A stretch of 64,000 nucleotides of DNA from Brienomyrus brachyistius (GCF_023856365.1 NW_026042700.1:1-64000), one strand, 5' to 3'. Counted from the stretch's first letter, positions 1 through 11,764 are shown. The notes: generated by a model not told the origin, from the letters alone. Numbers and translations: made by a program.

Positions 1-490
1 ATCCCAACATGACACTTTAACCCCTACCAACCCCTAACCTTAACCATATGTAACCAAACCAAATACAAGACTTTTGGCATTTTTAGTTTTTGACTGTATT
101 TACAGATCTTTGTGAGTACCTGAAAATGCCCCCCAAAACATCAAAATAACGGGGTTTTTGTCACATTGTGGGGGACATTTGGTCCCCACAATGTAATATA
201 CACCTACTCCACACACACACACACACAGATTAGTATTTGAATCTTTGTGGGGATTCTCCATTCATTTGTATGGGCGTAACCCCAATCCTAACTATGGCAA
301 CCTTAAACATTGCAGTAGTTACCAAGCAGTAACAGTAAGCACCAAACAAAATGCAAGACTTTTTGAATTATTCATTTGACTGCATTCACAGAATTAATAA
401 AATTCAGTATCTTACTTTCGGGACCGAAAACATGTCCCTACAAAGTCAAAATAACATGTTTTTATAGCACTATGTACATAACCACCCACC
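1..490. repeat. Doubled dispersed fish repeat with CA runs (unit 1)
   Basis: Two related copies lie in tandem (about 1-205 and 235-490), separated by a CA run. Each contains a GTGGGGA...TCTCCATTCATTT...TATGGG core followed by AACCCCTAACC- or AACCCCAATCC-type sequence and a palindrome around GGGGACATTTGGTCCCC. Similar sequence is widespread in teleost genomes; I cannot give its family name. No coding potential. Confidence 0.6.
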
Positions 491-1039
491 CAAACGCGCG
501 CACACACACACAGAAACAGGCCTACCTACAGTATACCCTCCATAGATTCCTGAATGAAATATCTGTAAAGCAGTTATTATGGCATGGCGTTTGGTTTGAA
601 CATGCAGTTTTTAAGAATATTGCGCTAATTCTAAACGAAAGACTGCACTAATTCTAAAATGGCTATATAAGAACTTTATTTACCATTAAATAAATTATAA
701 ATCAAACCAAATTTAGTCTCTCAAAAAAACTTGTATATGACATATCTTTGTTCACATTATGAGAAATTAAAACACCAGGACACAGAATGTGAATAACAAG
801 AACTATAGTGTTCTTTCTCAAAAGCGGACCTACCAACGTGGCTAAAATGCTAATTGCGTTCACCAGCTATGGAAAAAAAACACCGGGGCACCCCAAACAT
901 CGCGGGATTACGCATTACCGTAATACTGCATAGCAAAGACATAATGTCATAAAAAATTACAGTCAGTATTTATAGACAGAACTGCGTGGTTTCCCATTGA
1001 CAAGTAGATACATGGTTTACGGCTTGAAGGCGGTCAGAT
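491..1039. other. AT-rich spacer, nothing recognised
   Basis: AT-rich sequence with a few A runs. I see no gene, RNA or repeat boundary. The copies at about 22681-23209 and 39026-39559 are the same. Confidence 0.5.
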
Positions 1040-1271
1040 CAACAAATCCAATCACGCTCAGCCAAAACAAGCACGAGCTAAACATACTACTTTTGATTGG
1101 TTCACCTTCAAATTCGTCCCGCCCTGACAATTAATTCTCGTTTTCATTCGTTGAAAATGGCGTCAGTACATATCTTCATCCTTTCGACCAATGAAAAATT
1201 TCGCTGGTTTCCATAGAAACAAAATCAGTGCAGTTTGAACATAAACTTTCTGACAGAGCGATGGCGCAGCG
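1040..1271 (+). promoter_or_regulatory. Candidate CCAAT-rich promoter and tiny first exon (unit 1)
   Basis: Three CCAAT motifs lie within 150 bp (1048-1052 direct, 1096-1100 inverted, 1188-1192 direct). They sit 70-210 bp upstream of an ATG at 1261 whose frame reads Met-Ala-Gln-Arg before a good splice donor (CAGCG|GTGAGA). There is no obvious TATA box. Spaced CCAAT boxes suggest NF-Y-type promoters, but this is only pattern reading and no downstream gene is recognised. It could equally be the 5' end of a decayed mobile element. Confidence 0.25.
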
Positions 1272-1908
1272 GTGAGAAGCATCTCTTCGTATGTTTCTTG
1301 CTATTTCTTCAGATTATGTTTTGTTAGCATAGTTAATTTTATATTTCATTTTATGTCGTGATATAGTTCATGCAAATATTGCCGCAAAATATAATTGAAA
1401 TATATTTAAAATTAGTAGCTTAAACTGTAGATGCTGTGGCCATTTTTCGTAATGTGATTGTTTATATTTAAAGTGTAAGAGAAAATAATTGTGTTAAACT
1501 TAAAAACAATAAGCCTTATGGTTGATATGATTGGTTTTACTCATCCGGTCTGTCGTAATGCGTTTCATCTGAAGATGTTATTCTGAAAAGAGCCCCTATA
1601 CGTTTACTTTTTAAATGTCCCATGTTGTTGAAGTAAGATTAACCGTTTGCTGGGTTCATTACCATGGCGATGTTATAACGTACCGAAGCAGCGTCCTGAT
1701 TTCGCCAGCGTTACTGTATAGGTTGTGAAACAGTTTTAGCAATTTGGCCGCTTCTATCGGAGTAGCCTCGATCCCACGAGCAGCCAATGAAGGCTCCATC
1801 CCTTTCCATAGGCATTCTTGGTGAATAGCATTTAGCAAATGTCTGGAATACGTTGAAATTCACAGTGTCTAGTTTGGCTTTGAGAGTATCACAGACGGCT
1901 AGTTAATT
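1272..1908. other. Spacer, nothing recognised
   Basis: AT-rich in its first half. It would be intronic if the ATG at 1261 starts an exon. A possible splice acceptor (TATCACAG) lies just before the frame that starts at 1909. No other feature seen. Copies: 23436-24071 and 39784-40419. Confidence 0.4.
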
Positions 1909-2250
1909 ATGTTAACCAGAATGAAAATTCCGAAAGCTGTTTCCCTGGACCAACGACCAGCACTGGGGAGCCTGGGACCTGTGGGACGAGGTGATCGACT
2001 GGGGAGAGAGGAAAGGTTTGGAGGAGTGCTCACCAGCGACACCCCCCACTGTCCAGGCTGGGGAGGTTATGGGGGGGACTGGGAGGTGTGACTGACTGGT
2101 GTAAGGGAGGGGAGGGTGTGAGAGTGATAGGCAATGCTGGCATTGTTTCTGAGACTCTTCAGAGAGGAAACTGGCGGTGTAGAGATAGATGTGGGTCTGG
2201 TATAGATAGAAGATGTAGAAGTGGTGGAAAATTAATATTAAAGTTGAGCT
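1909..2250 (+). pseudogene. Frame-shifted copy of a 114-codon frame of unknown function
   Basis: Matches the frames open at 24072-24416 and 40420-40764. A one-base difference (an extra C in the TTTCCCTGGAC stretch near 1945) throws the reading frame off after MLTRMKIPKAVS and leaves only a 60-codon frame. I do not recognise the protein. It may be an exon, a fragment of a mobile element, or chance. Confidence 0.3.
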
Positions 2251-2409
2251 TGTAGAGCTCTTGACACAGAGAAGAGCCAAAATACAAGGAAGATGAAGCT
2301 GTGGTTCTTCTGCTGCTGTTTGGGGAACATTAAATGTTTGAAACAGTATCAAAGATAATGAATTAAGTGTGCTAAATTTTGAGATGTATAGTGGAATGTT
2401 TATTAACAA

Positions 2410-2620
2410 TTGTTAATGTGGCGCCCCTGAACCCCCTCGGTTGGCCGCCCCTGCCGGTTGTGTGGGGTCGGGGATGAGGACTAATCGGGGCCAGTCGGGG
2501 ATCTGGCCCCGGTGCCGGGGGGGGCCCACTCCTGCACGCCCTTATTGCTCCCCTGGGCCGGACACCACATTTCATACAACACTAGGGCTTTGAGGGGCAG
2601 TGGGGAGGTTTTACTAGCAC
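2410..2620. repeat. GC-rich G-skewed block, left part (unit 1)
   Basis: Abrupt shift from AT-rich flanks to GC-rich sequence with many G runs. In unit 2 it continues directly into what is 5184 onward here, so the piggyBac element splits it. It has the look of an untranslated tract of a mobile element, but I cannot assign a family. Confidence 0.4.
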
Positions 2621-3303
2621 ATTAGCACTAGATTTGCCGAGTTTTTATTCTCTGCTGAGAGTCCCAAGGTGTTTGTCACCCCTGCTGTGATTTTCGCAGG
2701 TCTTCAGCCCCATCCTCCTCCTGCTTTTGTTGTGCAAACACACCCATTACCTGTGAGGCCTGGCACATTTGCATTTTTACTCAGAGTAGCTCAAATCCAA
2801 GGCAGACTAAACCTCTGTGTGTGACATGGAAACCTTCACAAAAGTCTGCCATATCTATACCAAATATCCCACACACTGACTGACCTGCAAATATGAAAGA
2901 CGCACATTCACAAAATATATGGAAACACAAGTCTGTGTTATTTATAAAACAAATTGAGTGAAAATAGAATGAAAAGTTGCTAATAGAATGAAATGAATAA
3001 AATGAAAACATGCTAACACTTCAGTCTCCAATGCATGTTTGTATATAAATGTCATAAGCTGAGTGAAGTCATGGTCCATGGTTTCTGACATGCTCATACA
3101 CATACAGAATAAAATGTCATTTCATTTCATTGGCCATCACTGAATTATAACACCAAAAGTGAATTTTGTTTTTGTGTGATCTCTCCAGCTTTGCTGTTTG
3201 GATGTTCATGTAAAAATTGATGTATCCGTGCCTCAGTTCCAGGTTCATCTCTTCATCATCTTTCTGCCTTTTGTCTCAGTGGTTACTGTCCCACACAGTC
3301 TGT

Positions 3304-3745
3304 CTATCTTTCAAAGTCTGTGTTTGCAGCGTTTGAAAACCCAGTGACCATCATCCCTGTATTTGGCAATGGAGTTCCTTGGCTAGAAGAATCGGAAACA
3401 ATCTTCTTTTTCCTTTCCACCCTGTAGATGCTTTGTACAGAACGTAGGCATTCACCGCCACCAAGTCCAGCATGTTGTAAAACACAGCTACTGGCCACTT
3501 GCTTGTTGCTGCTCGTACTGAATACATGCGCGCCATTCCTAAACACTGACGTGGAGAATTCCTCTCCTTGTGCAGTGTCCTTTGCCAATGGAGGAAGTTC
3601 ACGGCAAACGTATTCACCATGCCCAGTAAAGTGAAGCAGTCTGTGTGACAGTGACAGTGAGGTGAAGAAATTGTCCGTTGTGACATTTCTCCCGTCATCC
3701 AGAAATGGCTCCATCAGACTCATGACCACGTTCTCTGCCAGCCTT
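3304..3745 (-). pseudogene. piggyBac transposase fragment, left arm
   Basis: Reads on the - strand. It keeps the conserved block TTDNFFTSLSLSHRLL, which includes the second catalytic Asp of the DDE_Tnp_1_7 family, then in another frame the C-terminal segment RWP-like VAVFYNMLDL...NAYVLYKA, and a remnant of the terminal Cys-rich motif (RDDGHW). The part between these blocks is deleted and the frame shifts, so no functional enzyme is possible. It mirrors the right-arm copy. Confidence 0.75.
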
Positions 3746-3785
3746 CACCAAGAACTGTGCTGAAAGTTTCACTCCAGGAGAAAAC

Positions 3786-4840
3786 ATGAACATAGATGTA
3801 CAGCTGTTCTCGACCAAGGTTCATTGTCCATGCAGTATATCGCATCCAAGCCGGACAAATTTGGGATCAAGTTCTGGATGGCCACGGATTTGGAGACCAA
3901 ATACGTCTGCAACATGTCCCCTAACTTGGGAAAGGACCCCAGTCACCAGAAAAGGGAGAGGCTGGCAGAGAACATGGTCATGAGTCTGATGGAGCCATTT
4001 CTGGATGACGGGAGAAATGTCACAACGGACAATTTCTTCACCTCACTGGCACTGTCACACAGACTGCTTCAGCGCAAAACAACACTACTGAGCACAGGGA
4101 ATAAAGTTTGGTATGAACTTCCTCCAATTTCAAAGGACACTGCACAGCAAGAGGAATTCTCCGCGTCAGTGCTTAGAAGTGGCAGTGTCTCCTTGACAAT
4201 TTATGCACCTAAAAAAACAAGATTGTGTGTGTTCTGAGTTCTTTGGACCAAGATGTGGCGATCTGTGAAGGCAGAAAGAGGAAACCCAACACGATAACAG
4301 ACTATAACCACATGAAGGTATGTGAATGTGTGTATAATTTTACATCAGTGCTACAATGTTTTCTGATATGTACTATACAGGCCTATATAGAAAGAAGGTA
4401 GAAAAAAAGCAAATACACTCATGACTCTCTCTCTCTCCGCTGTTATAGTGTGGTGTAATGTGTTGGACCAAATGGCGCGCATGTATTTCGTAAGAGCAGC
4501 AACATGCAGGTGGCCAGTAGCTGTATTTTACAACATGCTGGACATGGTGGTGGCAAATTCCTACGTTCTGTACAAGGCATGTACAGGGTGGGAAGGCAAA
4601 GAAGATTATTTTTGAGTCATCTAGCCAAGGAACTCTATTGCCAATTTATGCCACAAAAGGCTATGGGGACAGAGGAAGGCTGCTGCTGTGCCAGGACTTG
4701 TATGGACAACTCAGTGTCAGGTACAGGAGAACTGCAACAGAAACCGCAGCAGGTTTACCAGTGCAAAGTGTTACAAATTCACTTGCGCCAAATGCAGGGA
4801 TGATGGTCACTGGGTCTGCAAACACTGCAAAGTTTGAAAC
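3786..4840 (+). pseudogene. piggyBac transposase pseudogene, right arm, with intron
   Basis: piggyBac-family (PGBD-like) transposase fragment. In order it shows a first-Asp region (NIDVQLF), SKPDKFGIKFWMATD, TTDNFFTSLALSHRLL with the second Asp, a TDYNHMK block, then after a GT-AG intron (about 4316-4449, GTATGTG...TTATAG) the GVDVLDQM-like region, RWPVAVFYNMLDMV, and a terminal Cys-rich finger (about 4770-4836, C-X5-C-X2-C...C-X2-C spacing). The N-terminal half is missing. A one-base loss right after the intron destroys the third Asp, and other shifts follow. It is therefore a pseudogene. Confidence 0.8.
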
Positions 4841-5183
4841 ACTCAATTTTTTTTATAAATAAAACAGACTTGTGCTTCCATATATTTTGTGAATGTGTGT
4901 CTTTCATATTTGCAGGTCAGTCAGTGTGTGGGATATTTGGTATAGATATGGCAGACTTTTGTGAAGGTTTCCATGTCACACACAGAGGTTTAGCCTGCCT
5001 TGGATTTTAGCTGCTCTGAGTAAAAAAATGCAAATGTGCCAGGCCTCACAGGTAATGGGTGTGTTTGCACAACAAAAGCAGGAGGACAATGGCCCAAGAA
5101 ACTCTCAGCAGGGATGCTAGGTAGGTGTTAGGCCCAGGGAATTTGCGAAAATACGCGTAGATTTGGCAGTTCTAGTGCTAAAT

Positions 5184-6270
5184 TAGACACCACATGACAC
5201 TAGGGCTGAGGAGGTGGGTTTAGGCAGGTGGGGTTCTGCCGTCTGCCAGCGTGGGGTGCCCGTGCCTCGACTGTTCACCTGCTTTTTGCACTTTAGTTAT
5301 ATACACAGTCCATGCTACAATAGGGCCTTGGGGTGCAGGGAGGGGGATGGGGGACTCTGCCATGTGCCAGTGGTGGGGCCTCATACTCGAACTGCACCCA
5401 CTAATTTTAATGCATTGTAGACATAAACACACAACTCTCTCACACATGTACATGCACACTTCACATTAACATGGGATGGGGAATCAGTGGGGGCTGAGGG
5501 GTCCGCCCTAACTCTCTGTCTCTGGCCCTGCGCGTGTGGGGTGGCCCAGCAGGTAGAAGACGGCTCTGGCCGGTGTGGGCCGTCTCCTCTTGTGGGCTGC
5601 GGGCTGGGTGGTCCTTGGCTCTGCTGCGCCGTGGTGGGGCCCTGGCAGGCGGTCCGGGGTATCTAGGGATGCTCTGAGCCCTTCTAGGCGAATTGTAGGG
5701 TTTGGTCTGGGCTGGGCGGGGGTCTGCCGCTCCCCAGTTGACGCAGGTCCGCTCCTGGGTGGTGGGGGGGGGGGGGGTGCACTTTGTTTGTATGGGTCTC
5801 CCTTAGATCATCCTGCAGTGTCGGGGAGGGGGGGGACGTGCCGGGTCGCTACAGTGGGCGGTGATCCGTCCTGCCGGGGAGCGGGCTGGGGGGACCGTCC
5901 GCCAGGGGAGTGTTCCCGGTTGATGGGGCCCTTTGGCCCTGGACCCGCTTCCCTCGGTGGAGGGCTTGCGGGAGGGACTGGGGGGCTCGCTGTCTGTCCC
6001 CCCTCTGCGGACCTCCTTTTACAGGGGTTGGGCCCCCCTTAGTCCCTCGTGGGCTCCCTCTCGGGTTGGGCGGGTGGTTGTCTTGTGGACATATGGCCAT
6101 GGGCCGTGTGTTTCTTATGGTTGTTTGTACTCTGTATTCCCCTACACTTTATTTTCTCCATCCCACCTTTACATCTCCAGCCCGCTGTTCCTGGGAAAAG
6201 CCACCTGCCAATCATCCTTGGAGCAGCAGCCATTCTCAGGATCTCCTACATCACAGATCACCTAATAAAC
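5184..6270. repeat. GC-rich G-skewed block with poly-G tract, right part (unit 1)
   Basis: GC-rich, strongly G-biased on the + strand, with many GGG runs and a pure G14 tract near 5764-5777. Several open frames pass through it only because stops are rare in GC-rich sequence; they overlap each other in different frames and have no recognisable domains, so I do not call them genes. After about 6130 the composition returns to normal. Confidence 0.45.
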
Positions 6271-6449
6271 ACAGGACCTGTCGACGACTGGAGAAAAGGA
6301 GAAACGCTGAAGCACACTGGGCATTTTGGAAGCATTTCATCATAATAAATTACCTTTGCCTTTACAGTTTCTGTGTACAGTTTCATTATAGTAAATTGCA
6401 CTTAGTTGTGATTACTCAGTTACAAAGACAATGGGTCACTCTATAATGG

Positions 6450-7560
6450 GTGATGGTATGCTTTTAGCTGTGCTTCCACAGGTTGTATCTGCCTTAGTAA
6501 ATGACTAAATGTCTTTTTCACAAGTGATTTTGATTATGTTTGTAGAATTAAATTAAAGGTAAACCTGTACATTGGTTAAAATAACATCTGACTGCTACAA
6601 TAATACATCATACAGCGTCTTTTGTACTAATGTGCTACCTTGAGACATTCAGGTTGTATAATGAACAATTTTAATAAGAATTGTGTTAAGTAATTAACTT
6701 TCAAAATCTATCAATACCATGCAAAAGTGTAAAGTCAAATTTATGAGATACTTATTACAATAAACGGAAGTAGTCTGTACCCATTTAAGAGAGGCTTTAC
6801 ATCGTACAGCTTCTTATACTGGTCTGGTTGGTGGGTATAAAGGATCAATTAGAAATCTTCCTCCTCCAAATGTATCATTTCATGAGTTTTGGTAGAGTGG
6901 GGGGTAGCAGGATAATAATAGGATTTACTGGTTATTTTTGATACGGTAAAATCGCAAGACTCAGAAAAATAAAAATTTGTGTATGGTCAGAATTATCAGT
7001 GGTAGGAGATTTTGTCCCTACTACCATCTGGAAAAGAACATTCTGGTGCTTATCTGTGAAGAAGCAATTTCAGGAGATATAAATCCTTGCAAAAAGTAGT
7101 CTCCCCACTCTATAAATAGGGTGCAATTTGTTTTTTCACGCAGTGGAAATGGAAATGTTTTTTTAATGTTGATGACGACTGTAACTGGTCAAAAGGTGGC
7201 GCCAAAGATCCCCAGTAATGCATCGCCCATTAATGTACAGATATCCCCCTGCCTCACCATGCATGACTCCTCCAATGGTGCTGCTGTTTAACAGTACATT
7301 CATCCTAACTATACAATTTGATATCTGGTATCGTCCTGTCAGTTTTAACCCATTTCTAAGTCCCGTATGGTTTAGGTAGCTTTTTTTCCAAAATGATGAC
7401 CATGAAATTCAGCACCTATAACGAAATATTGAACTATAGGCATTAATTGAAATGCTCTCTCTCACAGACACACACATATTAGATGTCTATGTCTTTCAAA
7501 TTGTTTAATACGAATTAATCTGTTTTATAATGTTCACACAAAAAAAGCTTTTGTGTTCAC
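6450..7560. other. AT-rich spacer (unit 1)
   Basis: No gene recognised. The part from about 6949 to 7560 is missing from unit 2. Contains short CA and CTCT runs near 7455-7480. Confidence 0.5.
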
Positions 7561-7567
7561 ATTTTAC

Positions 7568-8990
7568 AACGCCAAATCAGAAAAAGTTGGGATGGTATGT
7601 AAAATGAAAATCAAACTGAAAACAGCACTTTGTTAAATTATCTTTGACCTGTATTACATTGAAAACAATACAACAGCACATTATTTAATGTGTTCCTCGT
7701 GAATTTCATTGTTCTTTTTCAAACACGTATTCCAATTTTGGTTCTTAGAACACATTTCAAAAAAGGTTGGGACAGTAAAGCATTTAGTACTTTGTAATGT
7801 CGCCATTCCATTTCACAACACTTAACAGGCATTTAGGGACTGAAGACACCAAGTGATGTAGTGTTTCAGGTGTAATTTTGTCCCATTCTTCCTGCAAACA
7901 AGTCTTAAAGCAGACAACAGTACGGGGTCTTCGTTGTCACATATTGCGCTTCAAAATGAACCACACATTCTCTATTGGAGACAGGTCGGGACTGCAGGCA
8001 GTCAAGTACCCATACCCTCTTCCTCCACAGCCAGGACTTTGTAATGTGTGCAGAATGTGGTTTCGCATTGTTTGTTGAAAAATGCATGGGCGTCCCTGGA
8101 AAAAATGTCTTCTTGAAGGTAACATATTGTGCTTCAAAATCTCTATGTACTTTTCAGCATTAATGGTGCCATCACAGAACTGCAAGTTACCTTTGCCAAG
8201 GGCACTGACACAACCCCATACCATGACAGACCCTGGCTTTTGGACTTATTGCTGGTAACAGTATGGGTGATCCTTTTCTTCTTTGGTCTGGAGCACACGG
8301 CATCCATTTCTCACAAAAAATACCTGAAATACTGATTCATCTGACCACAGTACACGTTTCCACTGTGTGATGGTCCAACTCAGATGCGTTCTGAGCCCAG
8401 AGAAGCCGACGGCGCTTCTGGACACTGTTAAGATGGGGCTTGCTTTTGGCACAGTACAGTTTTAACTGGCATTTGTGGATGTAACTACGTATTGTGGTAC
8501 TTGACAAAGGTTTGCCAAAGTAGTCATATGTGGTCATATCGCTTATTGACGATTGACGAAGAATGACGATTCTTGATGCAGTGGGATGCTGAGGGATCGG
8601 AGATCACGGTAGTTCAACTTAGGCTTGCTTCCTTGTCCTTTACGCACTGAAATTGCTTCAGATTCCTTCAATCTTTTAATTATGGTATGCACTGATGAAG
8701 GTGAAATATCCAAATCTCTTCCTGTCGTTCTTTGAGGAACATTGTTTTTAAACATTTCAATAATTTTCTCACGTATTTGTGCTGTTTTTGTACCAAATCA
8801 TAATTACAATCACCTGTTGACATCACTTGTTTCAAATCACATCATTATTTAACCAATTTACCTCACTACTGGCCCTAAATCGCTCCTGTCCCAACTTTTT
8901 TGGAAATGTGTTGCAAGAACCAAAATTGGAATACGTGTTTATTTTGAGAAAAACAATGAAATTCATGAGGAACACATTAAACAATGTGAT
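7568..8990 (-). mobile_element. Tc1-like DNA transposon, decayed (unit 1)
   Basis: A Tc1/mariner-superfamily element on the - strand. The left arm (7568-7775, AATCAGAAAAAGTTGGGA start) and right arm (about 8886-8988) are inverted copies containing GTTGGGACA and the CCAATTTTGGTTCTT stretch. The right arm stops short and runs directly into a LINE tail, so the outer end is truncated. A broken transposase lies between. The element is present in unit 3 and missing from unit 2. Confidence 0.85.
7905..8760 (-). pseudogene. Tc1-like transposase pseudogene (unit 1)
   Basis: Pieces of a Tc1-type transposase in at least three frames on the - strand. From the N-terminus: a helix-turn-helix region (TTGRDLDISPSSVHTIIKRL), then LLWAQ, VLWSDESVF with the first catalytic Asp, VMVWGCVSALGKG, and SPDLSPIENVW with the final Glu. 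The second Asp is lost: a one-base deletion separates FQQ from NAKPHSA and shifts the frame. Additional shifts lie near 8245 and 8540. Inactive. Confidence 0.85.
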
Positions 8991-8999
8991 GGGGGTAAC

Positions 9000-9555
9000 A
9001 CAATAAATTCAAGATTTTTATTTGTCGTACAAATGTAGTGGTACACTGGCAGCGAAATGAAATTGTCGTTACTCCAGTCGGTGTAATAAACACTAGTAAA
9101 AGGACATCAAAATTAAACAACGTGAATTAACAAAAGAAGTACTGAAACTACAGAAAGATAATAAGAAAATATAACAATAAAAGGTATATAAAAAGTAAAG
9201 ATGAAAATGTATAAAAAATATGTAGAAATGTTTAAAGTACAGATTGTAGTTATAGCATATTTTAGCTTTTAATCTGTGATGTTAATGATCCTACTGGCCG
9301 GGGGTAGAAGCTTCTCCTCGGCCTCTCAGTCCCGGCCATAAGGCCCCGGGGACTTATGCAGGGCGGCAGTTCTGTCCTGGTGATTCTCTGGGCGCATCGT
9401 ATCACCCTCAGCGGGACTCGGCGGCCCTCAGAGCTGGAGCTGCCGTACCGAGCAGTTATGCTCCCGGAGAGCACAGATCCCACATTGCCGCTGTAGAAGG
9501 TTTTTTGTGGCACAGACGAGAGTCTGTATTTCCACAGCTGCCTCACATGATACAC
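9000..9555 (-). mobile_element. LINE 3' end with C-terminal RT-protein remnant (unit 1)
   Basis: On the - strand a 97-codon frame resembles the C-terminal region of fish CR1/L2-type LINE proteins: an ITARYGSSSSEGR segment, then RCAQRITRTELP and SFYPRPVGSL, the usual SFxPxAI-type ending. A LINE-like untranslated tail (TTTATTTGTCGTAC... on +) follows to about 9000. It is strongly 5'-truncated and abuts the Tc1 right arm. Confidence 0.65.
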
Positions 9556-10269
9556 TCACTGTCAGGCTTTCAGCACTAAAGCTACAGATTACTGGGTGGC
9601 CGAGAGGTCTGTGAAATTTGGAGGGTCAGTAGCTTGCCTGGGAACCCTTAGCATTCAGCGAAAACTGAACAGAGAGGCCTGTAGCAGGGTTGTCTAATTT
9701 GTTTAGCTGGCTGGCATAAGATTTTCAGTTTGAAACAAGTATGCACACAGATTTACATGTACGTAACAGTTTTATTACCTTGTAAATAGTTTTCAGGGTT
9801 TTCAAAGTACCCCAGTGCATTTGATATAGCGAATTTTAGGTTTATAATGAAATAATATAGATTTGCCCTAAGATTTAATAAGATTTCTTGCGTGAGCGTG
9901 AGAGTCTGAAGGTGTGAGTGTCACACCAAATGGGTGAGAGCTGGCAACCCTGGCTCTGTTCAGTAGCCTCAGAAATTCTTTCGAACTTTCCAAACACAGC
10001 TGATGGAAATCAATGGACGCAAAGGTTCTCAGTGACCATTTTAGCTTGTTTTTAGACTAAAGGCCTATGATGGATCTTTGGAATGTTGCGGAGATACGAA
10101 TGCTGAGGACAGCATACTTTGTGCTGTGAGTGTTATGTTAACCATGTAAACAAAGAGGAAGTACACAGTCCAACCAGATACTATATTGAAATGCTAACAA
10201 GTTTTTAAATATTTTTATTCAAGTGACTTTAAGTCTGGATAATGTTTTTAATGGTTGGAAACGTGTGTA
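9556..10269. other. Spacer, nothing recognised (unit 1)
   Basis: Mixed-composition sequence with no gene, RNA or repeat boundary that I can identify. The copy in unit 3 is 45484-46197. In unit 2 only the last 120 bases survive (26548 onward). Confidence 0.5.
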
Positions 10270-11760
10270 TTACTGTATAATTAAATAATTAAACTTCTGA
10301 AATGGCCGCTCAGTGCAGGAGGAGGCTGCAAACCTGAAGAGGCACACAACCGTATGGGTGGGGCAGGGGATCAATGGTGTGAGGTAGAGGACCAGGGCAG
10401 TGGGATTGCAGTGGCACAAGGGCAACCGTGTGGTCATCATGGGCTCCTCCAATGGCAGCTTCAGGTAAGTCGCTCTGATAAACCCCGTTAGACTCCAGTG
10501 AAGTGAGTGAGGCTGCAGCGCTACACTGGAGGGGACACATGTGGGCTCAGGGGCCCATGTGACTGTAGCAGAGGAAGGGATCTCTAGCTGATGTGGAGGT
10601 ACAGGCCCAGTGGCAGTAAGGGGTGGGCAGTCAGCTGCAGAGGCTGCGGGGCCAGCGGCCCCACTGTACACATGGACCGCAGGGAATCTCAGCATGTTGT
10701 GCCCAAAGTCCAGCACACATGCCGTGCTCCGGGGGAAATTCAGGCCCAGGATGGAGGGATCGAGCATGTCAGCCATCCACATAGTTACTATTCACAACTA
10801 AACCCCCCATGTCAAAAGGGAACAACCCCGTCCCTCTTAAAGGGGCCAGGTCACCAGTCATTGTTCTCACCTGCACCAATGTCAGTTCTAGACAGTGTCT
10901 GGTCTCACCAGGGTTGCAGTGGAACCTGTATGGACTAGGGCAGTACATGCGACTCACATCACTATGGTGGGTATGTGACAGAAGTTGCCTCTGTGAGTCC
11001 AATCCGTAGTCACAACCTCTGCAGCAGGTGGCAGCAGGGCCACCTCCCCGGTGTCAACAAGGAAGTTCCGGAAATTAACCTTGTTGGCCCACATCTTCCC
11101 GGCTATGCGTGCCCTTGGCGGAACCCTGGGTGGCAGTGAACTTGGGACACTGTCTGAGGATTGAGGGGTGGGGGGGGGTGCTGCTGCCTGTCAGCCTACA
11201 GGCAGTCTGCCTCCAGGAAGTAAACCTGAGGGCCTGGGTCCTCCAAGCCCTTTGGCGTTTACAGCTTGGTTGATTTCTCCCGCCTCGTTCCCCGCCACCT
11301 TGCTGCCCACAATTTCTCTCTCCAAAGCCAGTTCCAGGGCCTCGTCTAGGGACGCAGAGGGGTTGGCTGTGTCTGAATGTGAGCTATCTGGGGTTAAGTG
11401 TCTAGATAAACTGATCCCTGGCCAGTTCACTCTGTACTGATAGAGCCATGTGAGCACAGACACGCCTACACAACCCCTTGATATCATTAAGCAGGATGCA
11501 GAGAGACTCATTTGACTCAGTCCCTGCACCTATTGTTTAACTGAGAGGGCAGAAGTCCTCACACTGCCCACAGCGATTCTGCAGGGCACTGACCAGTGTC
11601 TCATCCAGGGGCTCAAGCAACCAGCAGTGTACACCTCAGAAAAACATGTGTGACAACCCTGAGGACCTGCTTGCATACCACAATGGTATCCCATCTCCCC
11701 TTGCTCTTTGAAGGGGTACCACCCATCCAGTATAGTTATCACTGGGCTATCACAATGTCA
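10270..11760 (-). pseudogene. Gypsy-type retroelement gag/protease remnant (unit 1)
   Basis: Reads on the - strand. The segment at 11191-11529 contains DEALELALEREIV, typical of the gag tail of fish Gypsy-like elements. Further along, 10769-11002 has TGDLAPLRGTGLFPFDMGG, and 10680-10782 has MADMLDPSILGLNFPRSTACVLDFG, matching the second half of a retropepsin-type aspartic protease with the ILGxDFL-like signature. The catalytic DTG region and all of RT, RNase H and integrase are absent or unrecognisable, and frames are interrupted. No LTRs were recognised at its edges. Confidence 0.6.
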
Positions 11761-11764
11761 TCAC

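Larger units (their letters stand above)
2622..5185. mobile_element. Composite, palindromic piggyBac-type element (unit 1 only)
   Basis: Absent from units 2 and 3, which show the empty site (near 24780 and 41128). The ends are inverted copies of TTAGCACTAGA, and the flanking base pattern fits a duplicated ATTA (2621-2624 and 5182-5185), not the TTAA expected for piggyBac. The two halves are long inverted repeats: about 2625-3745 is the reverse complement, with indels, of about 3957-5181. Each arm carries the C-terminal part of a piggyBac transposase, with about 210 bp of unpaired centre (3746-3956). Both transposase copies are broken, so movement would need an enzyme supplied elsewhere. Confidence 0.8.

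Noticed and set aside
20..60. Telomere-like AACCCCTAACC stretch
   Set aside because: It is part of the dispersed GTGGGGAC-type fish repeat and is not a run of TTAGGG units.
5575..6446. Several overlapping open frames of 60-178 codons in the GC-rich block
   Set aside because: They overlap in different frames and strands, have no domains, and arise from few stop codons in GC-rich DNA; conservation between units only reflects recent duplication.
10270..11760. Host gene with a 170-codon frame on the - strand
   Set aside because: The frame contains a retropepsin-like block and neighbours a gag-like block in another frame, so a decayed Gypsy-type element explains it better.
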